A DNA stretch of 64,000 nt from Aliiglaciecola sp. LCG003 (GTDB lineage Bacteria > Pseudomonadota > Gammaproteobacteria > Enterobacterales > Alteromonadaceae): assembly GCF_030316135.1 (NCBI RefSeq), contig NZ_CP128185.1, positions 1,364,001 to 1,428,000 on the forward strand, in the 5' to 3' direction. Position numbers and translations under genes: made by a program. Positions 34,988 to 44,400 of the stretch are shown here, one piece after another (positions within the stretch are counted from its first letter, which is position 1; the number at the start of each line of letters is the position of its first letter). The notes under the pieces were generated by a model, which saw only the letters and a list, made by a program, of their open reading frames with translations, did no database searches and was not told where the DNA came from.

Positions 34988-35705
34988 TGATAGGATTATT
35001 CTTGTCACAGGTGCCACAGGCGACATCGGTCAAGCAACCGCGATTAAATGTGCCGAACAAGGTGCATTTTTATATTTAGCGGGACGAAATAGCGAAACAC
35101 TCCATGCTCTAAGTGAACGAGTTGGGCAATCAGCAGTTTTAAGTTACGACGTTACTGATGAACGCCAAGTTAAACAGGCCTTTGCCACCATCATGCAGAA
35201 TTCCGGTGAATTGCACGGCGTGGTGAATGCAGCTGGCGTGATGTTTGAAGCCCCCTTTGCAATGACTCGTCTAACCGATCTACAACAGCAACTTAACGTC
35301 AATACTGTATCTGCTTATATTCACTGTCAGTTGGGGGCGCGGCTGATGACCCGCAATCGTCGTGGTAGCCTGATTAATCTATGTTCAGTGGTTGGTGAGC
35401 AAGGCAGCGCTGGACAAAGTGCGTATGCTACAAGTAAAGCCGCTTTGACGGGACTCACTCGCTCTATAGCAAAGGAATTAGGTCATCTCGGAATTAGAGT
35501 AAATGCAGTCACACCTGGTTTTATTGATACCGCTATGACAGCCAATTACCAAGGTGATAAGCGTCAATCAATCATAAATAAAACCATGTTGGGCCGGATT
35601 GGCAATGCCAATGAGGTAGCCGATTTGATTTGTTTTCTATTATCTGAGCAAGCAAGCTACATAACTGGCCAAGTAATCGGTGTGGACGGTGGGTTGAGGC
35701 TTTAA
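34980..35705 (+). CDS. SDR (FabG-like 3-oxoacyl reductase)
   Basis: A short-chain dehydrogenase of 241 aa with TGATGDIG (residues ~10-17), NAAG, the catalytic S-Y-K (SVVGEQGSAGQSAYATSK) and the FabG-like end ITGQVIGVDGGLRL. ATG 34980 is preferred over 34965 because the shorter start gives the usual LNDRIILVTGA beginning. Its place between an ACP and an AMP ligase suggests it reduces an ACP-bound oxoacyl group. Confidence 0.88.
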   Translation: MLNDRIILVTGATGDIGQATAIKCAEQGAFLYLAGRNSETLHALSERVGQSAVLSYDVTDERQVKQAFATIMQNSGELHGVVNAAGVMFEAPFAMTRLTDLQQQLNVNTVSAYIHCQLGARLMTRNRRGSLINLCSVVGEQGSAGQSAYATSKAALTGLTRSIAKELGHLGIRVNAVTPGFIDTAMTANYQGDKRQSIINKTMLGRIGNANEVADLICFLLSEQASYITGQVIGVDGGLRL

Positions 35706-35708
35706 GCT

Positions 35709-37103
35709 ATGTTTTTCAATGACCTATATAAACATTCTGGCAAATTGGCGCTCATCGATGGTAGTGTTAAATTGACTTACTCGCAGCTCGATGAAACCTG
35801 CACGAAATTACAAAGTGAAATTGAAGATCAAATTGGAAAGACTAAGCAATTGATCTTGCTTAAAGCCGCAAATACAAGTGCTACACTGATTGCATATCTG
35901 AGTTGCTTGCGCTTGGGACATGCCATCATGCTAGTTAACCCTGATATAGAAGAGTTGCAGTTAAACCACATTCAGCAAAACTTTAGTGCAAGTTTGCTAG
36001 TCTGTGGCACTGAAAATCAGACTACTAAGTTAATTAAATACCAAAATACTCAGCCAGTGACGCGAGCAGAATTAGCCTTACTATTACCTACATCTGGTTC
36101 TACCGGTGGTGCCAAACATGTTGCACTAAGCTATCAAAACCTTGATGCTAATGCAGAATCGATAGGTCAATATTTGCCTATTGAGGCTAACGATCTTACG
36201 TTGTGTGCATTACCTTTTTTTTATTCTTATGGCTTATCGGTGATCAATAGCCATTTACGTAAAGGAGCTTGTTGCGTTTTCACACGCTCCAGCCCAATGA
36301 CCCGTGAATATTGGCAATTATTTGAACTACACAAAATTTCCAGTTTTGCTGGGGTTCCCTTTGTGTATGACATGTTATTGAGATTGCGTTTTACCCAAAA
36401 GGATTTACCACACTTGCGTTATTTCACTCAAGCAGGTGGTAAGTTAGATGAAGAAAAAGTCAAAATACTAGCTAATTATGCTAGGAGCAATGGCAAACAG
36501 TTTTATGTAATGTATGGACAAACAGAAGCAACAGCAAGAATGGCATATTTGGCACCGGATCAGGTTGCTATCAAACCTAGCGCAATAGGAAAAGCCATAC
36601 CTGGCGGTAAGTTTGAGCTTATAGGGAAACAGGGGCAGGTTATTAGCGCCGTGAACCAAGTAGGCGAGCTCAAGTATTTTGGTCCTAATATTATGTTGGG
36701 ATATGTCAATCAAGATAGCGATTTTGATAGATTGGCACCCCTTCCTTTTTTGATGACAGGGGATCTGGCCTTTCGCGACCAACAAGGTGATTATTTTATT
36801 AGTGGCCGCAAGTCTCGTTTAATTAAATTATTTGGCAAAAGAATCGAATTGGACGAAGTTGAAAGTGAGCTACAGGCACAGGGACTAATTACCTATTGTG
36901 GGGGGAGCGACAAAGGTTTGATTGTTGCTGTTACACAACAAAATTTGACGGCCAAAGACCTTTCTGACGCAGATTTGCAACGCATAGTAGCTGATAAATT
37001 AGCCGTGCATATTAGCGCGGTAGAAGTGAGGCTCTTAACTGAGCTGCCACGAACTGTGGCAGGTAAAAAAGATTACAGTAGCCTATTGAATAGAACTAAG
37101 TGA
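35709..37103 (+). CDS. AMP-forming acyl ligase
   Basis: An ANL-superfamily enzyme of 464 aa, slightly short. It has the P-loop-like LLLPTSGSTGGAKHVALSY (Thr/Ser/Gly-rich), YGQTEATARM, the TGDLAFRDQQGDYF motif and the C-terminal GRKSRLIKLFGKRIELDEVE and PRTVAGKKDY with the catalytic Lys. It should adenylate a carboxylic acid and load it on the neighbouring ACP or CoA. Last gene of the pse operon; a 293-base gap without recognised features follows (37104-37396). Confidence 0.9.
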   Translation: MFFNDLYKHSGKLALIDGSVKLTYSQLDETCTKLQSEIEDQIGKTKQLILLKAANTSATLIAYLSCLRLGHAIMLVNPDIEELQLNHIQQNFSASLLVCGTENQTTKLIKYQNTQPVTRAELALLLPTSGSTGGAKHVALSYQNLDANAESIGQYLPIEANDLTLCALPFFYSYGLSVINSHLRKGACCVFTRSSPMTREYWQLFELHKISSFAGVPFVYDMLLRLRFTQKDLPHLRYFTQAGGKLDEEKVKILANYARSNGKQFYVMYGQTEATARMAYLAPDQVAIKPSAIGKAIPGGKFELIGKQGQVISAVNQVGELKYFGPNIMLGYVNQDSDFDRLAPLPFLMTGDLAFRDQQGDYFISGRKSRLIKLFGKRIELDEVESELQAQGLITYCGGSDKGLIVAVTQQNLTAKDLSDADLQRIVADKLAVHISAVEVRLLTELPRTVAGKKDYSSLLNRTK

Positions 37104-37396
37104 TAGTGATTATGCTGATTCTCAACTTAGCAGTTATTGCTTCTTAGTTTGCCTTGGCCAGCGGATGAATTCAACATTTTGCAGTAACCGTACAGCGGAA
37201 TTTAAATGGCTTGACCACGTCGTGGTGCAAAATGCACAATATATATTAGATTAGCAGGCTCAGTCGCGCTTTTGGTTAGTGAAAAACCGGTTAATTACCT
37301 TGTATTTATCAAGTGAGCGGTTATTAAATTACCCAGATTAAACTTTAGCGAGAGTGTGTCAAATGACAAAATTGCAAATTCTGAAAAGCGGCATAC

Positions 37397-40300
37397 ATGC
37401 TTAAAAATATTCGACTTCACATTGAACAAGATGAAGAAAAACAAGAAATACTAGAAACGCAATTAGCACAGCATATCTATGTTACTCAGCGTGAGAGCAT
37501 TAATGCTTTTCAACGTCAAATACCTAGCCTTGTGCCTATTATCTCTCAGATTAAAAGTCAGAATATTTCATTATTCTGCAACAAGTTCGGTAAATTCAAT
37601 ATAGTAGATTACGGACTTGGGCGAGTGCTATATGGATTTGATCCTGAACAAGAGGTTTTGGAGCAAGCCAATCAATTTTTTGAGCATAGCCCGTATATAA
37701 ATATTTTAGACGATGCGTCTAGTGTTATTGATCAAAACGAGCCTCTTCATAAAGTTCATTTAGATTTTCCGTCATATCAACAATTTGAACAATATTCACC
37801 GCTGCCTGAAAAAGTTGATTTGTTGGTAGTACTAGGTTTGGGCTTGGGTTTTCATATAAAGCACCTGCTGCTCCACAGCGACATAAAATATCTCATCATA
37901 TATGAACCGGAATTACAGTATTTTAGTAGTTCATCGATGGTAACATCTTGGCGCGAGATTTTAGATATAGCGAAGGCAAAAAATACTACTTTGTTTTTTC
38001 AGCTGCAAAAAGACGGCAGAGACATAATTAAAGATGTGGCTGAACTTCAGCAGCATGCTGATGTTAGTGGGTTTTACCTTTATCAACATTACAATAGTCC
38101 AGTGTTCTCATCTTTGAGCTACCAGCTTAAAAATCAGCCTTGGCGTAAGTTGCGTGACCATGGTTTATCATTGAAGACTAGTAGTGCTCGAGGTGAATTT
38201 GAACCTCTTTGGATGCCGCCCATTGTGTTGTCACAATATTCAACTTTGACCTCAGACAACGAAAAGTTTCAAAATAATTTAGCTGCTTTTAAAAAGTATT
38301 TTCCTGATATTTACACTGAGTTCTTCGAATATCAGCCGGAAACGTGGATCCCTGTTGTGTCTGAGTCTGGGCGCTGTAATCTCATTAATAAAAAAACACT
38401 AAATGCTTGGTATGGAAATGATCCTATCGCAGAGGCTAAATTATCGTTTGATTCTTACTCTCAATATCCAAACAAGGATGGATTAGTACTTGGCTATAAG
38501 GGTACTAAGCTACGTCATTATCTACACTACAAATTTGTAATAGAAAGTGAATCTTTATTAGAAAAATTACACGAATCTGAAGGGGCTTTGCCGCAAACAA
38601 TTAAATCGATTATTTTATTTGGTGTTGGGTTGGGTTATCAGCTTGAGGAAATGCAACATATCCATCAAATAGAAAAGCTGTTTTTGTGTGAACCCAATCG
38701 CGATTTTTTCTATGCGTCTTTATTTGCCATAGATTGGGCCAAAATTCTAGATGAAACCGACCAAAAGGGCTATCGAATATATATAAATATCGGCGATGAC
38801 GGGGCACATTTATTCCGGGATCTGTTAAATCAATTTTACGCGATTGGTCCTTATAATCTGGCTCACACATACTTTTATCAAAGCTATTACAATGCTGCTC
38901 TGAATTCGGCAATAGGCCAATTACGTGAGCAATTGCAGATTGTCATTTCGATGGGCGAGTACTTCGATCATGCTTTTTATGGCATCAATCAAACAGTGGA
39001 AGGGCTGAGTCGAGGATATGCCCACTTAACCAGTAATCCGCATAAAAAGCTCAATTTCGAGTCCCAAGAATGCCCGGTTTTTATACTGGGAAATGGTCCT
39101 TCTTTAGATTATTCCATTGAAGTGATAAAAGAGTTTCGAGATCGAGCCATCGTGGTTAGTTGTGGAACATCTTTACAGGTGTTGCATAAACACGGAATTA
39201 CCCCAGATTTTCATGCTGAAATTGAGCAAAACCGTTCGACCTACGATTGGGCTGTAAGGTTAGGTTGTCTTGATTATTTGAAAGAGGTCGTGTTGTTGTC
39301 ATGCAACGGTATTCATCCTGACACCTGTAGCTTGTATAAAGATGTTCTCATTGCCTTTAAGGACGGTGAGTCTTCTACGGTTTCGAATTTGAGAGTGTTG
39401 GGTGAACAAAATTATGCGACGCTGAAGTTTGCTTTCCCAACGGTGAGTAATTTTGCTTTGAATTTGTTTAAGACCCTTGGCTTTAAACAACTTTATTTAT
39501 TCGGTATCGATTTAGGCTTCGTGGACAAAGCTCATCATCACTCAAAGTCATCCGGTTATTACGATGAAACAGGTGCAGCATTGTATGATTATGACGAGAA
39601 AAACAATACTGCGCTAATCGTTCCGGGTAACTTCCGCAAAGTAGTCAACACTAAACATGAATTTAAAGTCTCAAAGGTGGTCATGGAAGATTTATTGAGA
39701 GACTTCGATGGTGACTGTTACAACACCAGTGATGGTGCAAGAATAAGTGCAACCGTGCCCCTTAATATTGATGATTTGCTGATCCTTTCCCAACCATCGG
39801 ACAAAGAGAAAGCTTGCGAAGGGATTATGCAAGAAACATTTCAGAAACCAATGGTAGATGATTATCGTGACCGTTTTTTTACTCATTATGACAAAAATAG
39901 ATTAGCCAAAGAGTTAGCCGTGATAGGCGCAGAAATTTCCAAGGTTCGGGAAGGTGAGGAAGATATTCATTGGTTAATTGATTACTTGAAGAATACTTTG
40001 TTTTCTTCATATGCAGAGAATAAATCCCTGCTGTTCTATTATTTATACGGCACTATAAACTTCGCAAATGCTTTTTTACTTAAATTGTCTTTTGCAAGTG
40101 ACACCTCACAAAACGAAGCGTTACAACAAGCGCTGGATATCGTGTTGAAGAGATTTACACAATTTAGCGACAAAATAAACTCAAGTGATTTTAGCTTCGA
40201 TGTAACCTCATCTTTCAGTGGTTTACGGGAGCGTGAATATTTGCGCAAGCTGCAAAACCCACCGATTATTCCATTGGTCAAAAAGTTTGCTGGGGTCACG

Positions 40301-40906
40301 CAGCATTTTGACTTCGATTTTAGTAATTGGTTTGAAATTGAGACTTCTCGAAACTCCATGCCAGAAAAAGGGATTACTCTGTCTGACGATATAGAACTAC
40401 TCAATAGTATCGCGCTTTCAGAGCAAAAGCAGCTCAGAGTGCTAGGGTTGGTTACTAATGAGTTAAACTGGTCACCGCAATACGATGATTCGGTAATATG
40501 CAGCAAGGTCATCCCGCTACCTTCTTTTTCAACTGATGATCAAGCTATTCGAGCAGGTAGGTTACCAGTGATGAATATGAAAATGTACGCTGTACTGCTT
40601 AAAAAATGCTATTTGTGTACTAACAATCCGCAATGGATTATTCCACGCTTTGATTTTGTCATCGGCAATCAACCTGCTTCAGAGGTATGGTTACAGAGTT
40701 ATCTTGATGCGCTCCCTGCATATGATTATTTCATTCAGTTTCCCACTTATATAGCAATTCCCAGAGATGGTCAGGACGACAGTTTGGTTGATTCGTTAGG
40801 AAATCGAGGGGAATTAATTTGTTCCCGTATTGGGCTTGATAATCTAAGTGCGGGGTTTATGAGCGAAAGTGAGTATCGCAATATAAGCAAAATTTTTATC
40901 GAGTAA
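37397..40906 (+). CDS. maf: Maf-type flagellin glycosyltransferase, extended
   Basis: Motility-associated factor (DUF115/MAF_flag10) of 1169 aa, nearly twice the usual 600-700. The conserved core starts near residue 559 (PVFILGNGPSLDYSI; GITPDFHAEIEQNRS) and extends to about 800 (LFGIDLGFVDKAHHHSKSSG). Maf proteins transfer CMP-activated nonulosonic acids to flagellin Ser/Thr in the cytoplasm. The N-terminal half contains two related segments, about residues 139-188 and 401-450 (VVLGLGLGFHIKHLL and ILFGVGLGYQLEEMQ, each ending W-x-x-IL). This is an internal domain duplication. It stands alone between two gaps without visible sigma-54 site. Confidence 0.92.
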   Translation: MLKNIRLHIEQDEEKQEILETQLAQHIYVTQRESINAFQRQIPSLVPIISQIKSQNISLFCNKFGKFNIVDYGLGRVLYGFDPEQEVLEQANQFFEHSPYINILDDASSVIDQNEPLHKVHLDFPSYQQFEQYSPLPEKVDLLVVLGLGLGFHIKHLLLHSDIKYLIIYEPELQYFSSSSMVTSWREILDIAKAKNTTLFFQLQKDGRDIIKDVAELQQHADVSGFYLYQHYNSPVFSSLSYQLKNQPWRKLRDHGLSLKTSSARGEFEPLWMPPIVLSQYSTLTSDNEKFQNNLAAFKKYFPDIYTEFFEYQPETWIPVVSESGRCNLINKKTLNAWYGNDPIAEAKLSFDSYSQYPNKDGLVLGYKGTKLRHYLHYKFVIESESLLEKLHESEGALPQTIKSIILFGVGLGYQLEEMQHIHQIEKLFLCEPNRDFFYASLFAIDWAKILDETDQKGYRIYINIGDDGAHLFRDLLNQFYAIGPYNLAHTYFYQSYYNAALNSAIGQLREQLQIVISMGEYFDHAFYGINQTVEGLSRGYAHLTSNPHKKLNFESQECPVFILGNGPSLDYSIEVIKEFRDRAIVVSCGTSLQVLHKHGITPDFHAEIEQNRSTYDWAVRLGCLDYLKEVVLLSCNGIHPDTCSLYKDVLIAFKDGESSTVSNLRVLGEQNYATLKFAFPTVSNFALNLFKTLGFKQLYLFGIDLGFVDKAHHHSKSSGYYDETGAALYDYDEKNNTALIVPGNFRKVVNTKHEFKVSKVVMEDLLRDFDGDCYNTSDGARISATVPLNIDDLLILSQPSDKEKACEGIMQETFQKPMVDDYRDRFFTHYDKNRLAKELAVIGAEISKVREGEEDIHWLIDYLKNTLFSSYAENKSLLFYYLYGTINFANAFLLKLSFASDTSQNEALQQALDIVLKRFTQFSDKINSSDFSFDVTSSFSGLREREYLRKLQNPPIIPLVKKFAGVTQHFDFDFSNWFEIETSRNSMPEKGITLSDDIELLNSIALSEQKQLRVLGLVTNELNWSPQYDDSVICSKVIPLPSFSTDDQAIRAGRLPVMNMKMYAVLLKKCYLCTNNPQWIIPRFDFVIGNQPASEVWLQSYLDALPAYDYFIQFPTYIAIPRDGQDDSLVDSLGNRGELICSRIGLDNLSAGFMSESEYRNISKIFIE

Positions 40907-41226
40907 AAGCTGCTACTTACCGGTCGTTTGAATAACGCACTGGTTGAGTCGGTTATTTGTTCGATTGAGTGTGAATAGTGGTTTTGAAAGTGCGGGGGAG
41001 GAGAGTGAATGATATAGTTTGAGGTATTAATTTCACAATATCGCAATATGTGAATTGAGAGAAATAACTATTAAACCAAAGCGTTAATTACCATGTTGAG
41101 AAAAACGGTGCAAAATCATCCAACTGGTTTCAGCTTTTTTATTCAAGTGGGTAGCAGCGTCTGCCGATAAACATCCTGCGTTCTGTCTGCAATTCGGCGG
41201 GCTGAAATTAATGAGGCTCGGTTTTG
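40907..41226 (+). other. Gap between maf and the LuxE-like gene
   Basis: About 320 bases without a supported gene. It holds a sigma-28-like site at 41143-41170 and nothing else recognised. Confidence 0.5.
41143..41170 (+). promoter_or_regulatory. sigma-28-like promoter before LuxE-like gene
   Basis: A perfect -10 GCCGATAA at 41163-41170 with TCAA 16 bases upstream (41143-41146). The -35 is one mismatch and the spacer one base long. It would place the following genes in the late, flagellin-co-expressed class. Confidence 0.5.
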
Positions 41227-42309
41227 ATGTTACATTACACCCAACTACTAACTGAGCTTTTTGCTCAACCGGTTTATCAATTACCGCAAGCTAAAAAAGA
41301 AGCACTATTACTACCTATCTTTGCACAATTGCATCAACACCATCAGCAACATTGTCAACCTTACCGCCATATTACATCGAGTGCATCGGATGACTGGAGA
41401 ACGCTCAATGAGATACCTTATTTAGCGGTACGCTTATTCAAACTCCTAGCGTTAAAAAGTATTGATGACTCCGATGTGTTCAAAACACTTCAATCCTCAG
41501 GAACCACTTCACAAACACCAGCTCGAATTTTTTTGGATAGAGTTACCAGTTCCAATCAGTCAAAAGCATTAGTCAACATATTGCAACATTCAATTGGCAA
41601 ACAGCGTTTGCCAATGCTGATTATTGACAGTCCAGCTATTTTGAAAGATCGCAACAAATTTAGCGCTCGTAGCGCGGGTATTCAAGGTCTAGCGTTTTTC
41701 GGCCGTGACCATACCTATGCTTTAAATGATGATATGCAGCCAGATTGGGATGTAATTGAGCAATTTGTTGATAAATACCCTGATCAACCTGTGTTGCTAT
41801 TTGGTTTTACCTTTATGGTTTGGCAACATTTTATACAGATGGCGACACAGCAGAATAAATATTTAAAGATACCTAAAGGGATTTTACTTCACAGCGGCGG
41901 TTGGAAAAAACTTGAGGCGCAGAAAGTCGATAATCTAACATTTAAAGCGCGCATTAAGGCACATACTGCAATATCTCAAGTAGTGAATTTTTACGGTATG
42001 GCAGAGCAGGTCGGCTCTATCTTTGTCGAATGTAAACAAGGTCATTTACATGCGCCTCTATTGGCTGACATTATAATTCGTGAACCTTATACTCTGGAAG
42101 AATGCACTAACAAGCAAGTCGGTTTGATTCAGGTTTTGTCGGTCTTACCTTTTAGTTATCCCGGGTATAGCATTTTGACTGAAGACATGGGGCAAATACT
42201 CGGTGTCGACGATTGTTGCTGTGGTCGCAAAGGAAAATACTTCGAAGTGCATGGAAGATTACCTAAAACAGAAATACGTGGCTGTAGCGATACCCAAGGT
42301 GATATGTAA
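41227..42309 (+). CDS. LuxE-like acyl-protein synthetase
   Basis: A protein of 360 aa resembling LuxE, which adenylates a fatty acid and passes it to LuxC. Visible: LQSSGTTSQTPARIFLDR (nucleotide loop), LLFGFTFMVWQHFI, ILLHSGGWKKLEAQKV and VNFYGMAEQVGSIFVEC, all LuxE-type. The ATG at 41227 is chosen over the adjoining in-frame TTG. It is 1 base from the LuxC-like gene. There is no luxA/B/D here, so the activity is not bioluminescence; glycan acylation is a better guess from context. Confidence 0.85.
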   Translation: MLHYTQLLTELFAQPVYQLPQAKKEALLLPIFAQLHQHHQQHCQPYRHITSSASDDWRTLNEIPYLAVRLFKLLALKSIDDSDVFKTLQSSGTTSQTPARIFLDRVTSSNQSKALVNILQHSIGKQRLPMLIIDSPAILKDRNKFSARSAGIQGLAFFGRDHTYALNDDMQPDWDVIEQFVDKYPDQPVLLFGFTFMVWQHFIQMATQQNKYLKIPKGILLHSGGWKKLEAQKVDNLTFKARIKAHTAISQVVNFYGMAEQVGSIFVECKQGHLHAPLLADIIIREPYTLEECTNKQVGLIQVLSVLPFSYPGYSILTEDMGQILGVDDCCCGRKGKYFEVHGRLPKTEIRGCSDTQGDM

Positions 42310-42310
42310 A

Positions 42311-43486
42311 ATGAGTAAATTAAAGGTCTTGGTGCCAAGCAGTGGCAGTGAATTGACTGACTGTTTAGAGTCATATCCTATGCAGCCTTTTTGCCCTGAA
42401 ATTTTGGCATTTATTCAGGCTCTTTCTCAGAGCTTGATGACAGACGTGAACTGTAAAAAACTTCCAGAGTTAGTCGCGCTGGCTTTCTGGCTTCGCAGCA
42501 GCCGCATTAAGCAACTTCAATTAGAGCAGCCAAAAGGTATCTCCAAAGCCTTAGGGCTGGTGATACATTTTACCCCTTCGAATGTTGATACCATGTTTAT
42601 TTACAGTTGGGTTTGCTCATTGTTGATGGGCAACAAAAATATTGTTCGAGTTGCCAGCGCAGATTCTGAATCGAAGAGCATGTTATTGGCACAGCTAAAT
42701 CATTTATTCGCCAAATCTGAATTTAAACTACTAGCGAGTAACAATTTGTTTGTCAGTTATGACAAACAATCCAATATTAGTGCTGATTTATCGAAATTAG
42801 CCGACGCAAGGGTTATTTGGGGTGGCGATGATAGTGTTAATGCGATTCGTGCTTTACCGACACCGCCACGATGCAGAGATATAAGTTTTGCCGACAGATA
42901 CTCAGCAACGCTGATAAATGGCAATGCATTGACAGACACCTCTCAAGCCAAAGAACTTGCATTATTACTGTGGCGTGATGTTCAGCCATACGCGCAACAG
43001 GCTTGCTCATCACCCAGAAGCGTTTTTTGGCTAGGTGATAAAACATTGCAATTAGCCGTTTTCGAAATACTAAATAGGCTTGCTGTTGGGCATGGAGCTG
43101 AGATCACACAAGTCAATGATCATCTTGTAACCACTCAGCTATTATTGAGTACTGGTTTGGTTGATACACCGCTTGTCCAACAGCATATTTGCGCTATACC
43201 AGTTCGCCAAATGAATGCTCAATTTTTGGATTGGCATTTGGGCGGGGGATTGTTATTGATTCAGAGCTTAAATAGCATAACAGAACTGACCGGTAGGTTA
43301 GATGCCAAGCTACAAACTTTAAGTTATTGGCAGGTGGACAAAACCGACTTATTAAAGCTTATAGCGGATCCGTCGATAAAAGGTGTAGATAGAGTAGTTC
43401 CAGTTGGACAAGCATTGGATTTTTCCGTCAATTGGGACGGATATGCCTTGTTAAGCCAGCTATCACGATTAGTTGAATTTGGCTAG
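42311..43486 (+). CDS. LuxC-like acyl-CoA reductase
   Basis: A protein of 391 aa of the LuxC family (aldehyde-dehydrogenase fold), which forms a Cys-acyl intermediate and reduces it to aldehyde with NADPH. The predicted nucleophile is Cys232 in YAQQACSSPRSVFW, matching the LuxC QQACSSPQ motif. VIHFTPSNVDTMFIYSW and SLLMGNKNIVRV are further family signatures. The ATG at 42311 directly follows the upstream stop. Its acyl donor would come from the LuxE-like protein. Confidence 0.88.
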   Translation: MSKLKVLVPSSGSELTDCLESYPMQPFCPEILAFIQALSQSLMTDVNCKKLPELVALAFWLRSSRIKQLQLEQPKGISKALGLVIHFTPSNVDTMFIYSWVCSLLMGNKNIVRVASADSESKSMLLAQLNHLFAKSEFKLLASNNLFVSYDKQSNISADLSKLADARVIWGGDDSVNAIRALPTPPRCRDISFADRYSATLINGNALTDTSQAKELALLLWRDVQPYAQQACSSPRSVFWLGDKTLQLAVFEILNRLAVGHGAEITQVNDHLVTTQLLLSTGLVDTPLVQQHICAIPVRQMNAQFLDWHLGGGLLLIQSLNSITELTGRLDAKLQTLSYWQVDKTDLLKLIADPSIKGVDRVVPVGQALDFSVNWDGYALLSQLSRLVEFG

Positions 43487-43508
43487 ATCAACGCTTAGGG
43501 CTGATATT

Positions 43509-44399
43509 TTGAAACAGAAAATCGTCATTTTTGGCGCTGGACAAGCTGGTATCGCAGCGAATAAAAATCTACAAGCGACCTATCAGGTGGTCGCTTTTTG
43601 CGATAATGACCATACGAAGGTCGGCAGTTTCTTAGAGCAGATCCCAGTAATATCACCACAGCAATTAGATGAAATTCAATTCGATCTTATTATGATTGCC
43701 AGTGAGTATTTTGAACAAATCCGTTTGCAACTTGAGCAACAAGAAAGTGTACCAGTGGCTAAAATTCACATACTGGCTGCAACTCAAATAAAACCTTTCC
43801 ATTTTGGTGATAGCGAGAGTGTCAAACAAACGGCAGAACAAATATTGCTGGTTTTATGTGAGACATTGAGCGCCTGCGGTATCAAGTATCATGTGGATGC
43901 GGGAACCTTGTTGGGTATTTACCGAGATAATGCATTGATCCCTTGGGATGATGATTTAGATTTTGCTGTGCCAAGTGACTGTATTGAAATCATTAATGGT
44001 CATCAAGATAGATTACTAGCAGCCTTAGAACGTGTCACCCAACAATCATGGAAAATGACTCAATATTACGCCACACAGCCTTTTGGCTTGGTGAATGTTG
44101 GTGCTACTCGCAGTTTTAAACTCGCACCGATAAATACCGATAGGCAACTTCCATTAATTGACTTTTTTGTTAAGTATTTAGACCAAGATGTGATGGACTA
44201 TGTGATAGCGTCACGAGGTTTCTCAATGCCCAGTAGACATATGCATAGTTTAGACTCTTATACTTTTCGTGGCCAAGATGTTTATATTCCAAGCGATGTT
44301 GAGGGGTATTTAAGTAGCCATTATGGCGACTGGCAAACACCAAAATCGGACTGGGCATTAGATGATGTTCAATCTGCCACTGTGTTTAAGGGCCTTTAA
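43509..44399 (+). CDS. Rossmann-LicD fusion, phosphotransferase-like
   Basis: A two-part protein of 296 aa. Residues 1-94 are a Rossmann-like nucleotide-binding module (KIVIFGAGQAGIAANKN; FCDNDHTKVGSFLEQIPVIS). Residues ~105-296 are a LicD domain with YHVDAGTLLGIYRDNALIPW and the metal-binding DDDLD at 147-151. LicD proteins move phosphocholine or other phosphoalcohols from CDP carriers to glycans. The next gene makes a CDP-alcohol, so the pair forms a donor/transferase unit. Starts at TTG 43509 with TAGGG upstream; a TTG 12 codons earlier is less likely. Confidence 0.85.
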   Translation: MKQKIVIFGAGQAGIAANKNLQATYQVVAFCDNDHTKVGSFLEQIPVISPQQLDEIQFDLIMIASEYFEQIRLQLEQQESVPVAKIHILAATQIKPFHFGDSESVKQTAEQILLVLCETLSACGIKYHVDAGTLLGIYRDNALIPWDDDLDFAVPSDCIEIINGHQDRLLAALERVTQQSWKMTQYYATQPFGLVNVGATRSFKLAPINTDRQLPLIDFFVKYLDQDVMDYVIASRGFSMPSRHMHSLDSYTFRGQDVYIPSDVEGYLSSHYGDWQTPKSDWALDDVQSATVFKGL

Positions 44400-44400
44400 G

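Noticed and set aside
40979-40995. GG-N10-GC (TGGTTTTGAAAGTGCG) upstream of the LuxE-like gene
   Set aside because: The -24 lacks GGCA and the -12 is GTGC; too weak beside the other sigma-54 sites.
41227-43486. Bioluminescence operon
   Set aside because: LuxE- and LuxC-like genes are present but luxA, luxB and luxD are absent and the context is flagellin glycosylation.
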